The position numbers and the translations under genes are program-made. The notes under the pieces are model-generated. The model ran no database searches and was not told the DNA's origin. It saw nothing but the letters and a program-made list of their open reading frames with translations. A stretch of DNA of 64,000 bases from Candidatus Parcubacteria bacterium (GTDB lineage Bacteria; Patescibacteriota; Patescibacteriia; Patescibacteriales; UBA12075): the NCBI GenBank assembly GCA_023142215.1, contig JAGLJW010000022.1, positions 7,978-71,977 of the forward strand, read 5' to 3'. Positions 1-9,174 of this stretch are shown here, one piece after another (position 1 is the stretch's first letter; each line of letters starts with the position of its first letter).

Positions 1-690
1 AAGACAAAAACTATTAATTATCGGCAACTGTGCTATAAATTTATTTATAAAATTTGAAATCAAAAAAATCTTTTTAGGAAACAAAAACCTTTTACCCTTC
101 TTAATAACATCGTAATTTTCTATATACAGCAAATTATTTACATCCCCACCATTCAACCAATTTAATCTTTTTTGTGGCATCTTTAAATTTAATTTTTCCG
201 CTAATTTTAAAAATGGCGACCAAATAAAATTATGATATGTTATTATTATTCTAGTGGATGGTTTTGAAACTTTTTTCAATTCTTGAAAAACTTTTTGTAT
301 ATCCTCAAAATATCCTAATGTATCGGAAATAATAATATAATCAAATTTTTCATCCAAAGTAATGTTTTCTGCATCCATTTGATAAAATTTTATATCTGGA
401 TAATGATTTTTAGCAATTTCTATCATTTTACTAGAAATATCAATCCCCACTCCATGCTTTGGAGACAATTTATTCAATAAATAACCATCACCACAACCAA
501 TCTCTAAAATCTTGCTATTATTTAAAATATTATATTTAAAAAATTTAATTAAATCTTTATAATAATATTTGTTTTTATTTACAAATTTTATTCTATTTAA
601 AGCAATTTTATCACTATGCTTCATTACTTCTTGTTTATTCTTTGAAACCTTAAATTGTTTTGAATTGTTTTCACTATTGTTTAATTCCAT
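1..690 (-). CDS. Class I SAM-dependent methyltransferase (3' end cut by window edge)
   Basis: The reading frame opens at an ATG at 690 and stays open to base 1, so about 230 residues are visible and the C-terminus lies outside the window. Residues ~60-68 carry motif I (LEIGCGDG), followed by an acidic residue after the second strand (VGIDIS) and a motif-II-like stretch (FDYIIISDTLGYF), the usual signature of class I methyltransferases. The start overlaps the end of the next gene upstream (674-1396) by 17 bases, which implies translational coupling within the glycan cluster. The substrate cannot be read from the sequence; sugar or lipid-glycan O-methylation is inferred from the neighbouring glycosyltransferases. 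Confidence 0.8.
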   Translation of the reverse strand, partial: MELNNSENNSKQFKVSKNKQEVMKHSDKIALNRIKFVNKNKYYYKDLIKFFKYNILNNSKILEIGCGDGYLLNKLSPKHGVGIDISSKMIEIAKNHYPDIKFYQMDAENITLDEKFDYIIISDTLGYFEDIQKVFQELKKVSKPSTRIIITYHNFIWSPFLKLAEKLNLKMPQKRLNWLNGGDVNNLLYIENYDVIKKGKRFLFPKKIFLISNFINKFIAQLPIINSFCL

Positions 691-1396
691 AAAAGTCAAA
701 ATAAAATAATTTATTATCAATATTACAATTTATTTTATCAATAAGACAGCTTTCTCCGAATACTGTTATTGAAAACCCTAAATCTTTTAATAACTTAAAA
801 TATTTTTCGGGATTCACACCTGCCTTGTTTAATCCATATGGCCAAAACTCTCCCATCATACTAACCTTTTTTAACTTATTTAAAATATTACTCATTCCCT
901 TAACCGCATAATAGTCATATCCTTGAATATCAATTTTAACAAAATCAACTCTTTTTATTTTTAAATAATCATCAATTGAGATACACTGAACCTCTGTATA
1001 AAATCTGTTCTCACCACTATCGTAAGTTTGATGATCCACATTTAAACTATTTGATTTATAAAGTTTTACATTTTTCGTTTCACTACCAACAGCCTTATTT
1101 AATAAAATCACATTACTTAATTTTTTTGTATTATTTTTTAATCTATTAAAATTTTCAATATCTGGTTCAAAAGCATATACTCTCCCATTCTTGCCAACTA
1201 ATTTTGAGAATAAAATCGTATAAAAACCAATATTTGCACCTATATCTAATACAACCATATCTGATTTGACATCTCTCTTTAATAATTTTATTTTGTCTCT
1301 ATCACTAATTTCCTTATAAAAAAAATATAACGGTCTATAGGCAATATAAAAATATTTAAATAATAAATTTCCCAATCTCAAAAAAAATAATTTCAT
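674..1396 (-). CDS. FkbM family methyltransferase
   Basis: This 240-residue protein has the FkbM hallmarks: VLDIGANIGFYT at ~49-60, FEPD at 76-79 and KIDIQGYD at ~154-161 in place of the family's usual KIDVEG. FkbM-type enzymes O-methylate sugars or polyketides. Here the surrounding glycosyltransferases point to methylation of a surface glycan, which is inference. It overlaps its neighbours at both ends (4 bases with the GT4 gene upstream, 17 bases with the methyltransferase downstream), so it is part of a tightly packed operon read on the minus strand. The N-terminal ~30 residues are hydrophobic and aromatic and may lie along the membrane. Confidence 0.85.
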   Translation of the reverse strand: MKLFFLRLGNLLFKYFYIAYRPLYFFYKEISDRDKIKLLKRDVKSDMVVLDIGANIGFYTILFSKLVGKNGRVYAFEPDIENFNRLKNNTKKLSNVILLNKAVGSETKNVKLYKSNSLNVDHQTYDSGENRFYTEVQCISIDDYLKIKRVDFVKIDIQGYDYYAVKGMSNILNKLKKVSMMGEFWPYGLNKAGVNPEKYFKLLKDLGFSITVFGESCLIDKINCNIDNKLFYFDFYGIKQ

Positions 1397-2550
1397 AAAT
1401 TTGTTTTATTTTCAATAAAATTAATTATACTTTTTGCCCTGCTCTCCCATGTAAATTTCTTTATTGCTTCATGAGCATTATATGCCATACTATTTGATAG
1501 ATCTCTATCATCAATGACTCTTTCAACTCCTTTCAATAAGCTTTGACTATCATCAGGTTTCACGAAAATACATTCATCATCTCCTGCTAGCTCTCTTATT
1601 GAAACTAAGTCACTCGCAATCATTGGTCTTTTACTTGCCATATACTCAAATACTTTCATTGGCGACATGAAATAATTATAATGATCGCCTGCGGGAAAAG
1701 GAGCAATAACCATATCAAAAGCCTTTAAATATTTTGGTATCACTGAATTTTTCATCCAGCCAACAAAAATAATTTTATCACTAACTCTTTCGCTATCAGC
1801 ATATTTTTTATAATAATCAATATCTTCCTTATTTCCACCAACCAAAACCAATTTATATTTTTCATCCAATTGCTTCATTGCCTGAATAGCCACATCAATC
1901 CCTTTTTCCATACCCATCGTTTTCAACATCCCAACATACCCAATTAAAATTTTGTTCTGCGGAAGCTTTAATTCTTTTCTAGCTTCTTCTTTCGTAATAT
2001 CCAAATCAAATTTGGCAATATCTACACCGTTAGGATGAGATAATATTTTATCACTTTTTATATTAAATTTTTTCTCCAATTCAGTCTTTTTCCATTTATT
2101 CGTAGTTATAATACCACGCAATTTTTCAAATAACTGACTAAATAACGATAATTTACTTCTTGGAAAATCATGCATATCAAAAAAAGAATTTTTCCTTATT
2201 TGACTAACAAAAAACATTAAATTTGCTTCATGTGATAAGATAATATCATCTTTTTTTGTAAATAACAATAAATAAATTAATAAAAAGAATAAATATGTAT
2301 AAGTTTGAACCAAAAATGAAAATTTTCCCAACCGTAGCGGCATTATATCCAAACAAGGTAAAGTAATAATTGGAAATTCTTTTTCAGTACCGTAGAAACT
2401 AAACGGATTCTTTTTTATTTTATTAAATCTAAACGATTTAATAATACACACATCAGCAAAATCACTTAAAGCACTACTAATTTTCATAGATTCTAATCCT
2501 TCTGCCTTTTCATTCGGAAATCGTGAATTTATAATATAATAAATTTTCAT
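1393..2550 (-). CDS. GT4-family glycosyltransferase
   Basis: The 385-residue protein has a two-domain GT-B layout. The N-terminal acceptor half contains a hydrophobic stretch around 85-100 (FFLLIYLLLF) that may dip into the membrane. The C-terminal half holds the nucleotide-sugar-binding signatures ILIGYVGML, VLVGGN, IIFVGWM and the donor-site helix region KVFEYMASKRPMIAS. These are typical of retaining GT4 enzymes acting on lipid-linked or surface glycans at the cytoplasmic membrane face. The donor sugar cannot be told from sequence. It overlaps the FkbM gene by 4 bases (ATGA type) and follows the 2605-3348 methyltransferase after about 55 bases. Confidence 0.85.
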   Translation of the reverse strand: MKIYYIINSRFPNEKAEGLESMKISSALSDFADVCIIKSFRFNKIKKNPFSFYGTEKEFPIITLPCLDIMPLRLGKFSFLVQTYTYLFFLLIYLLLFTKKDDIILSHEANLMFFVSQIRKNSFFDMHDFPRSKLSLFSQLFEKLRGIITTNKWKKTELEKKFNIKSDKILSHPNGVDIAKFDLDITKEEARKELKLPQNKILIGYVGMLKTMGMEKGIDVAIQAMKQLDEKYKLVLVGGNKEDIDYYKKYADSERVSDKIIFVGWMKNSVIPKYLKAFDMVIAPFPAGDHYNYFMSPMKVFEYMASKRPMIASDLVSIRELAGDDECIFVKPDDSQSLLKGVERVIDDRDLSNSMAYNAHEAIKKFTWESRAKSIINFIENKTNL

Positions 2551-2604
2551 AAAATTAAAATTATTTTTTCTTTAAACAAAGCAAATTAACTTAAGATAAC
2601 ATAT

Positions 2605-3348
2605 CTACTTTTCTCCAATTATTAAAAATCTAGCTGCTAAAAGTGTTGGCCAAGTTTTTTTTATAAAATCCCTAGAATCCTTAAAAAATGATTTTTTCCA
2701 AAATTCACCAAGGCTCTCTGATAATAATTCAGGCTCAACTTGTACATTCTTAAAACCAGCCAAATCAAATGTTTCATATAAATTTTCTCTATTAAACATA
2801 GTTTTATGTCCCAAATTATACGGTCTTGGCGGATTAAATCCTATTCTATCTTCATTATTAAAATGAGAAATTTTTCCCATCATTATTTCCATTCGGTATC
2901 TATAAAAAACAAAATTTGGAACCGTCGCTATACATCTTCCGCCCTTATTTAGTAAAGGATAAATTCTATCCTTTAAGACTATTATCGGATCAATTAAATG
3001 TTCTAAAACATCAGTCACAATTACAACATCAAAAGGACCTAACACTTTTACTTCTTCTATGTCATCAATTTCAAAATTTAAATTAAATACTTTCAAATCT
3101 TTTTCTTTGCATATCGCCAATGCATCATCTGAAACATCTACTCCGATTACATTGTTATTATTTTCCCTAATAGGCAACAAACATTTTCCAGTTCCACAAC
3201 CAATATCAAGAACTTTTTTACCAGTACCAACAATGTTTGCAATTCCCACACCAAACTTATTACCTTCAGAATATTCCCCTTTTCCCGTTTTTAGAAATGA
3301 AGACCAGCCACTTTTGTATATATCTTTTATTACATCTTTTTTTGTCAT
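2605..3348 (-). CDS. Class I SAM-dependent methyltransferase (MetW-like fold)
   Basis: A 247-residue methyltransferase with motif I VLDIGCGTG at ~46-54, an acidic ribose-binding residue in IGVDVSDDA (~68-76), and the DVVIVTDVLEHL segment characteristic of the Methyltransf_23/MetW-like group. Despite the similarity there is no methionine-biosynthesis gene nearby; it sits between glycosyltransferases, so a glycan substrate is more likely. An intergenic repeat (3370-3408) lies just upstream of its start. It resembles the 3437-4078 product and the two may be old paralogues. Confidence 0.8.
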   Translation of the reverse strand: MTKKDVIKDIYKSGWSSFLKTGKGEYSEGNKFGVGIANIVGTGKKVLDIGCGTGKCLLPIRENNNNVIGVDVSDDALAICKEKDLKVFNLNFEIDDIEEVKVLGPFDVVIVTDVLEHLIDPIIVLKDRIYPLLNKGGRCIATVPNFVFYRYRMEIMMGKISHFNNEDRIGFNPPRPYNLGHKTMFNRENLYETFDLAGFKNVQVEPELLSESLGEFWKKSFFKDSRDFIKKTWPTLLAARFLIIGEK

Positions 3349-3369
3349 ATTTTTAATTTTTATTATTAT

Positions 3370-3408
3370 GGGTCTGTCGCCAAACTACAGTTTTGGCATA
3401 AATTTTCA
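3370..3408. repeat. Dispersed intergenic repeat, copy 1
   Basis: The stretch contains GGTCTGTCGCCAAACTACAG followed by TTTTGGCATAAATTTTCA. Closely similar sequence recurs at 26555-26599 and in a fuller palindromic form at 49454-49527. All three copies lie between consecutive minus-strand genes, just upstream of a start codon. This copy has only one arm of the palindrome. Confidence 0.6.
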
Positions 3409-3436
3409 AGATTATTAATACATAATTAAGTTTAAA

Positions 3437-4078
3437 CTATTTCTCTTTAAGTAAAACCACAAACGATAAAGCAAATAAACCTGGAAAATATTTTGTTAGC
3501 ATTTTCAAAAACTTTCCTATCATAATCTTATTTTCCCAAAAAGTATTCATTTTTAGCTCAACAATCTCTAGATTACAATTCTCAAACATCTTCATTAAAT
3601 TTACATAATTGAACCAATAAACATGCCCCTTGTTAGGTCTATTATTTTCTGGAACATATCCCTTTAAAACCTGTAATCTTGCTGGCAATGAATTGAAGTT
3701 TGGGACACTAATAATTACATTTTGAGAAACTTTAGATGCGTCTTTCAAAACTTTTTCTGGAAAAAATAAATGCTCAAGATTATCTAAAATAGTCACATAC
3801 TCAAATTTATCAATTTGAAATTTGTCCACCCCTTCTCTTAAATCACCTAATACTACATTTAAATTTTTTTTTCTGCACTTCTCAACAGCCTTATCAGAAA
3901 AATCAATTCCATACCCTTCAATTCCCTTTTTTTTTAATTTAGACAACAAATAACCATCTCCACACCCAAGATCTAAAACTTTTCCATCTTTTATCATTTC
4001 AAGTGTGGCTGAATGTCTAAATTGCATGTTCTGACTGCCACCAGACCATCTTTCATTTTCAAACTCTTTTTGACTCAT
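3437..4078 (-). CDS. Class I SAM-dependent methyltransferase (MetW-like)
   Basis: 213 residues, with motif I VLDLGCGDG at ~34-42, YGIDFSDKA after it, and the YVTILDNLEHLFFPE segment that marks the MetW/Methyltransf_11-like group. A C-terminal hydrophobic segment (FPGLFALSFVVLL) ends the protein and may associate with the membrane. Its first codons overlap the end of the 4059-4790 gene by 20 bases, another coupled junction in the glycan operon. No substrate can be assigned; one step in decorating a surface glycan is the reasonable inference. Confidence 0.8.
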   Translation of the reverse strand: MSQKEFENERWSGGSQNMQFRHSATLEMIKDGKVLDLGCGDGYLLSKLKKKGIEGYGIDFSDKAVEKCRKKNLNVVLGDLREGVDKFQIDKFEYVTILDNLEHLFFPEKVLKDASKVSQNVIISVPNFNSLPARLQVLKGYVPENNRPNKGHVYWFNYVNLMKMFENCNLEIVELKMNTFWENKIMIGKFLKMLTKYFPGLFALSFVVLLKEK

Positions 4079-4790
4079 TTTTTTTTGCTTTAATTATTAC
4101 ATAATCACCGAATATCCCAAACAAATGTTTTATAACTGGAATATAATTTATTCCCTCTTCTAATAGACAAATTGGTTTATATATTGCAAAGTTGACTTTT
4201 TTAAAATATCTACTAAAAAAGCCTTCATAATATATCTTTGTAATCTTCAAATTATTCTTTTTTAATGTTCTCAGTATATGTAAAAAAGAAAAAGAAAATT
4301 CTATACCATCAGGTGTAGGTTTAATTGATTTATTTTGCAACAAAAGACGAATAGAAATCGGTTCATAAAAAACAATAGATCCATTAGACTTTGTAACTCT
4401 TGAAGCTTCGGACATTGCAAGTTCTGTATTATACACATGATGCAACGATGCAAAAAACATTGAACAATCAAAATAATCATTATCAAAAGGTAATTTTTCC
4501 ATATCACCTTCAGTACATACATCCTCTTTATTTCTTTCATCAAGAACAGCTCTAGATATATCCAAGGCATAAATATTTGTTGTTATATTTTCTTCTCTTA
4601 AAATATTTGTCCAATTTCCTGCACCACCACCAATATCAAGAACCTTCTCATCACGACCAAATAACACTTTACATCTTTTTCTAAATAAATAAGTCTTCAT
4701 AATTTTTGTTGGTTGCGACTTATACTTCTCTCCTTCTTTTGCTATCTTGTACTTTTCTATATTTAATTTTTTTGTATCAACTTTATCCAT
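4059..4790 (-). CDS. Class I SAM-dependent methyltransferase (Methyltransf_11 type)
   Basis: I take the start at the ATG at 4788-4790 (protein begins MDKVDTKKLN, 243 residues). The longest open frame reaches 4868, but the extra residues lie inside the upstream gene, and the internal ATG sits 5 bases beyond that gene's stop. Motif I is VLDIGGGAG at ~50-58. The segment PFDNDYFDCSMFFASLHH fits the Methyltransf_11 pattern (PF.d.sFD....... LhH). It lies in the same minus-strand operon as its neighbours. The product is most likely a glycan- or lipid-modifying methyltransferase. Confidence 0.8.
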   Translation of the reverse strand: MDKVDTKKLNIEKYKIAKEGEKYKSQPTKIMKTYLFRKRCKVLFGRDEKVLDIGGGAGNWTNILREENITTNIYALDISRAVLDERNKEDVCTEGDMEKLPFDNDYFDCSMFFASLHHVYNTELAMSEASRVTKSNGSIVFYEPISIRLLLQNKSIKPTPDGIEFSFSFLHILRTLKKNNLKITKIYYEGFFSRYFKKVNFAIYKPICLLEEGINYIPVIKHLFGIFGDYVIIKAKKNESKRV

Positions 4791-4795
4791 AAAAA

Positions 4796-5845
4796 TTATT
4801 CGGATATATTTACTATTTTTTTTATCAAACCAGGAAGACTGTGATCTGTCTGAATCATCCTCCTCCAATCAACACCTAGCTCCTTCTTTTTATCACTATT
4901 CAAATTAAAAATTCCAGATATTTTTTTTGCCAATTCAACACTATTCTTCTTTTCAAAATACAACATCTCTCTATAATCAAATAATAAATCTTCCATTAAC
5001 GCCTCATTACATGTAACCACAGGAAGACCACAAGCCATAGCCTCTAAACCAGCCTTATCTAAACTTCCTGTATGACTCAAATTTACAAATACTTCAGACG
5101 ATTGCAAATACTCAACTATAGTATTATTTGATTTTGGACCAAGAAAATTAACTATATAATTCAAATCATTTTCCTTGACATACTTCTTTAAATAACTATA
5201 ATATCCTTCATCTTCTTCATTCAGTGGTCCACCAATTATATCAAGCGAAAATTCTAAATAATCTTTTCTAATTATTTGAATTGCCTCAATTAAGGTTACA
5301 TAATCTTTTACAGCAGAAATTCTTCCAGTCGTAATTATTTTTCTTTTTTTTGGAATATTAGTAGCTTTAAAATAATCTACATCAATTCCGTGCCCAACAA
5401 CATTGATTTTTTTACTAGATAATCTAAAACTCTTTTTAGATGCAGTAAAAATTTCATGGACAAATTTTTCAGCTAGTCTTAAATAAATATTCACATTTTT
5501 ATGTGTATACCAAAGACTAATTTTTTTACCCATCAATCTCCACAACGGACCACCTAATACTACATATTCAGGATTCATATGAACAAAAATCGCATCATAA
5601 TCATTTTTCAATTTCCATATATATTTATAAAAAATTAAAATATACTTCAATCTCTTATTTCCCATCTCTTTTCCCAAGCTCAATACTTCAACATTATCAG
5701 AAAAATTGTATCTTCCCTTTTTCAAGCAAACTACTTTCACACTCTCACAATGATTTGAAAATTCGTTAATCCATCCATGAAAAAATCCCAAATCATCACC
5801 ATCAATATTTACTTCCTGCGTAATAATTAATAATTTTTTTGACAT
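4796..5845 (-). CDS. GT4-family glycosyltransferase
   Basis: A 349-residue GT-B enzyme. The C-terminal half shows KIITTGRISAVKDY (donor-domain start, ~170), LDIIGGP, IVNFLGPKSN and the donor-site signature SLDKAGLEAMACGLPVV (~260-278). These are the conserved positions of retaining GT4 transferases. The N-terminal half carries ITQEVNIDGDDLGFFHGW. It follows the 5855-6901 gene after 9 bases and is followed by a methyltransferase gene after 5 bases. The sugar transferred is unknown. Confidence 0.85.
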   Translation of the reverse strand: MSKKLLIITQEVNIDGDDLGFFHGWINEFSNHCESVKVVCLKKGRYNFSDNVEVLSLGKEMGNKRLKYILIFYKYIWKLKNDYDAIFVHMNPEYVVLGGPLWRLMGKKISLWYTHKNVNIYLRLAEKFVHEIFTASKKSFRLSSKKINVVGHGIDVDYFKATNIPKKRKIITTGRISAVKDYVTLIEAIQIIRKDYLEFSLDIIGGPLNEEDEGYYSYLKKYVKENDLNYIVNFLGPKSNNTIVEYLQSSEVFVNLSHTGSLDKAGLEAMACGLPVVTCNEALMEDLLFDYREMLYFEKKNSVELAKKISGIFNLNSDKKKELGVDWRRMIQTDHSLPGLIKKIVNISE

Positions 5846-5854
5846 ATACTAATA

Positions 5855-6901
5855 TTAAATCAAGCTTTTCAACTTTTCATATTTCTCATCAGATTTTTTA
5901 AAATAAGTCATCGCCCAATCTTTCTGCTCTTCTGTAAGTTTACTATTATTTTCAATCACCTCTCTCAATTCATTTTCATTAAATCCTGAAATAAATTTTG
6001 GTTTTTCATTAAAAATATGGTTATACAATCTTTCAAATTTCACTATGCTATAAATAGATTTCATTATTCCACCATCAGTCGCTCCCTCCTTACAAACATT
6101 AATTTTTTCAAGTGAGTTTTTTATAAATTCTTTGCCATACCTTAATAACAAGATTCTGCCTATACTCATTGCATCAAAACCAAAAACATAATCATTATCA
6201 GGATAAGTTTTTACATTAAAACCAGAAAGTAATAATTTTTCATTCGCAAAATCTGCAGTATCATAAGCTTTTTGTATTTTTGAGCTAGGTGGAAAAATTT
6301 TATATTCTGACTCTACACCAGTTGGTGACTCCAATTTAATTCTATTATCTAAAAATATTTTTCTATTAAAAATTATTGAATAAGAACCCATGGGCAAATA
6401 TTCCTTGTCTTTAATTTTAAATTTCCACCAATAACGAGGAGACAAAGACACAACAGCAGTTTTGTCATTCTGAAATTTATCTAAAAAAGGAATAACATCT
6501 TTAAGCAAGTACTTATCATCATCACATAAATAAACAATATCAGAATTTACATATTTCCTAATAAGATAATCTACTTTTTTACCATGATAAAAGTTCATAA
6601 ATTTAATGTAATCACTTCCTTCAAACTTCTTCCTATCCATATCACCAATTGAATCAACTATTAAAAAATTCCATTTATCCTTATCTAAATTTTTCTGAAC
6701 AAAATATAACCAAACTCTAGCATAATCCTCCGAAATAGAACAAGTCATTATTGTTGGCTTATTATTGTTTTTCTTATTTTTACCTAACAATACTCTCAAA
6801 CTTGGTAAAACTACTTTTGGTGAACTATAAAAATAATTAAACCATTTCACTGCCCTGGGAGCAATTATCCAAAAAGGTAAATCTTTTTTGTTTGTAAACA
6901 T
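5855..6901 (-). CDS. Putative GT-A-fold glycosyltransferase
   Basis: The 348-residue protein opens its core with TIMTCSISEDYARVWLYF and has DIVYLCDDDKYLLKDVIPFL (~118-137), in which the acidic DDD triplet is where GT-A enzymes place their metal-binding DXD. A later MSIGRILLLRYGKEF segment and charged C-terminus match no family I can name. A family-2-like glycosyltransferase acting on the same surface glycan is the best guess from the DDD motif and the flanking GT4 genes. It is separated from both neighbours by under 10 bases, so it belongs to the operon. Confidence 0.55.
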   Translation of the reverse strand: MFTNKKDLPFWIIAPRAVKWFNYFYSSPKVVLPSLRVLLGKNKKNNNKPTIMTCSISEDYARVWLYFVQKNLDKDKWNFLIVDSIGDMDRKKFEGSDYIKFMNFYHGKKVDYLIRKYVNSDIVYLCDDDKYLLKDVIPFLDKFQNDKTAVVSLSPRYWWKFKIKDKEYLPMGSYSIIFNRKIFLDNRIKLESPTGVESEYKIFPPSSKIQKAYDTADFANEKLLLSGFNVKTYPDNDYVFGFDAMSIGRILLLRYGKEFIKNSLEKINVCKEGATDGGIMKSIYSIVKFERLYNHIFNEKPKFISGFNENELREVIENNSKLTEEQKDWAMTYFKKSDEKYEKLKSLI

Positions 6902-6905
6902 ATTT

Positions 6906-8024
6906 TTAATTTAATTCAAGGTATTTAAATATTTGAAGCTGAGCTTTATTCATTGTTTCTGTATTATATTTTTTTGAAAAATCTTCACTTATTTTACAGG
7001 ACATACTCCTAAGTTTATCCTCATCATAAATCAATTTCCTTAGTTTATCACAAAATTCATCAACATTGCCCCCGTCTATCACATAACCACTTTCATCTTC
7101 TTTGATAATATTTCTTACCCCACTTACACGAGTCGTTACTATTGGCAAACCTGCAGATGCAGCTTCCATAAACACCTTGGCAAATCCTTCATAATATGAT
7201 GTTAATATAAAAATATCTGACTTTTGAAAATATTCAATAATTTCTTCGTGCTTAACAAACTTAGTATATCTAACAAAATCATTTAGTCCTAATTTTTTAA
7301 TTTCACTTTCTAAATATTCCCTCAAAGGTCCGTCACCTATAATCGTGAAAGTAATTTTTTTCTCCCCTGTCCTAATTCTGATTGTTTTAATAACATCAAT
7401 AAGCATTTTTAAATTTTTCTGCTTCACTAATCTCCCTACGTATAAAATATTTACTTTGTTATCTATATTTTCATACTTTCGATTAACACTGAATTTTTTA
7501 ATATTTGACGGAATAACAGGTTTCCAAAACACCTTATTCCTAAACACTTCTTTTAAATCATCAACCGTTTCATAACCATCAGTTTGAATAGCATTTGCCC
7601 TTTTGAAAACTATCTTACCAATCTTTTTATAGATTCTATGGAAAAAAGACTCTTTCAACCAATATTTATCAAAAATATTTGTTCCAAACACTCCCACTAG
7701 TAATTTAATTTTTTTTCTAAACACCAAAAAATATCCAACTAAACCAGTCAAAAATGGATCCTGCGTAATAATCAAATCAATATTTTTTTTCTTTATAATA
7801 TCCCTACAAATAAAAAAAGAATCTAAAATATAAAAATATCTATTCAAAGAGCCAGTTGAATGGATAGATAATTGGTTTGATATTTTGTTTAAAAAATTTT
7901 TCTTTTTAGAAAAAACGACAATATCCAAACTATCCAACATTTCTGAATACTTTATCATTCTCCTAATAGCATCATTGTCTCTTTTAAGAATATCACCGTC
8001 CAAGCTTATCATTAAAGTTTTCAT
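6906..8024 (-). CDS. GT4-family glycosyltransferase
   Basis: A 372-residue retaining GT4 enzyme. The donor domain starts at NILYVGRLVKQKN, contains FTIIGDGPLREYLE, and the catalytic E-x7-E motif is clear in EGFAKVFMEAASAGLPIV (~285-302), followed by SGVRNIIKEDESGYV. The acceptor half has a hydrophobic stretch near 100-115 (FLTGLVGYFLVF) that suggests a membrane-proximal acceptor. It is spaced 4 bases from each neighbour, in the middle of the glycan operon. Specificity is unknown. Confidence 0.88.
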   Translation of the reverse strand: MKTLMISLDGDILKRDNDAIRRMIKYSEMLDSLDIVVFSKKKNFLNKISNQLSIHSTGSLNRYFYILDSFFICRDIIKKKNIDLIITQDPFLTGLVGYFLVFRKKIKLLVGVFGTNIFDKYWLKESFFHRIYKKIGKIVFKRANAIQTDGYETVDDLKEVFRNKVFWKPVIPSNIKKFSVNRKYENIDNKVNILYVGRLVKQKNLKMLIDVIKTIRIRTGEKKITFTIIGDGPLREYLESEIKKLGLNDFVRYTKFVKHEEIIEYFQKSDIFILTSYYEGFAKVFMEAASAGLPIVTTRVSGVRNIIKEDESGYVIDGGNVDEFCDKLRKLIYDEDKLRSMSCKISEDFSKKYNTETMNKAQLQIFKYLELN

Positions 8025-8028
8025 ACTT

Positions 8029-9174
8029 TTATTTCTTTAGTATTTCTACAATACTATTTATCATTACCCCCCTATGAAATTCATTTAAACTTTCTTTTGC
8101 TCTAGTTACTAAATTATAACTTTTCTCTTTATTTTTCCACAAATCAATAATGTTATTTTTAATTTTAACTTTATTGTTATACTCAACTAGAATACCATTT
8201 TTATTATTACTAATCAACTCAGAATTACCACCAACTTTTGTTGTAACAACTGGAATACCAACAAAAAATGCTTCAATAATTACATGAGATAAACCCTCAT
8301 ATCCCGTATTCAAAACAAACATTTCCGACGCTTTCATATATTTCAGAACATCAGGCTGTTTCTTGCTGGTTAAAATAAAAACCTCATTATTTAAATTTAA
8401 ATCATCAATTTTAGACTCTAATTTTTCTTTATCAGGACCATTCCCGACTATTAATAATTTAAAATTAGGATTTTCTTCAAGTAAATCAGGCATTAATTCT
8501 ATCAATAATTCAAAACCTTTCCATGGAACTAATCTACCGGAAGTCAATATTATATCACCTTCTAAATTTAATTCTTCTTTTACCTCCTTTTTTGACAAAT
8601 TAAAATCTACCACATTAACTGAATTATAAATAACTTTTACTTTTTCTTCTTTTGCCCCCCATCCTACAACAATACTTTTTAAATATTCACTAGGAGTAAT
8701 CACTAACTTAGCACTTTTAACTACACATTTCTGAATTTTTCGAAACAACTCAACTTTATAATTATACCTTATCTTCTGAAAATCGTCTAATAAATCTTCA
8801 ACGCCAAATCTTTGTCTGCCTTGCTCCCAGGCATAGTCGCCAACTACTTTTAATAAATAATCTTTACCCGCCAACTTACAAGCCATGGTCGCTGGCAAAC
8901 CTTCACTAACAGGTCCTTGAATGTAAATAACATCTGCCCATTTTCTTAATTTCCACACCTGACAAAAATATCTAAAATATCTAAAGACAACATTCCGTTT
9001 TCTGCTAATTTTATATATATCTTTGACCTCTTCATTATCTCCATATGTTACTATTTTTACCTCAAATCCGTTTCTTGGCAATTCTTCTTGTAAAGTTTTA
9101 ACATAAGTAGCAGGCCCACCAATGTCTGGCGGATAAATTCCAGTTGCTATTAATATTTTTTTTGCTTTATTCAT
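8029..9174 (-). CDS. GT4-family glycosyltransferase
   Basis: A 381-residue GT4 enzyme. The N-terminus has the GIYPPDIGGPATYV pattern common to sugar transferases with a glycine-rich acceptor loop. The C-terminal half carries ILTSGRLVPWKGFELLIE, LLIVGNGPDKEKLE and the E-x7-E catalytic signature EGLSHVIIEAFFVGIPVV, followed by KVGGNSELI. Its start overlaps the stop of the 9171-10379 gene by 4 bases, so the two are translationally coupled. Confidence 0.9.
   Translation of the reverse strand: MNKAKKILIATGIYPPDIGGPATYVKTLQEELPRNGFEVKIVTYGDNEEVKDIYKISRKRNVVFRYFRYFCQVWKLRKWADVIYIQGPVSEGLPATMACKLAGKDYLLKVVGDYAWEQGRQRFGVEDLLDDFQKIRYNYKVELFRKIQKCVVKSAKLVITPSEYLKSIVVGWGAKEEKVKVIYNSVNVVDFNLSKKEVKEELNLEGDIILTSGRLVPWKGFELLIELMPDLLEENPNFKLLIVGNGPDKEKLESKIDDLNLNNEVFILTSKKQPDVLKYMKASEMFVLNTGYEGLSHVIIEAFFVGIPVVTTKVGGNSELISNNKNGILVEYNNKVKIKNNIIDLWKNKEKSYNLVTRAKESLNEFHRGVMINSIVEILKK

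Noticed and set aside
4791..4868. Longer N-terminus for the methyltransferase ending at 4059
   Set aside because: The extra 26 codons lie inside the upstream glycosyltransferase gene and precede a well-placed ATG at 4790; the family domain does not need them.
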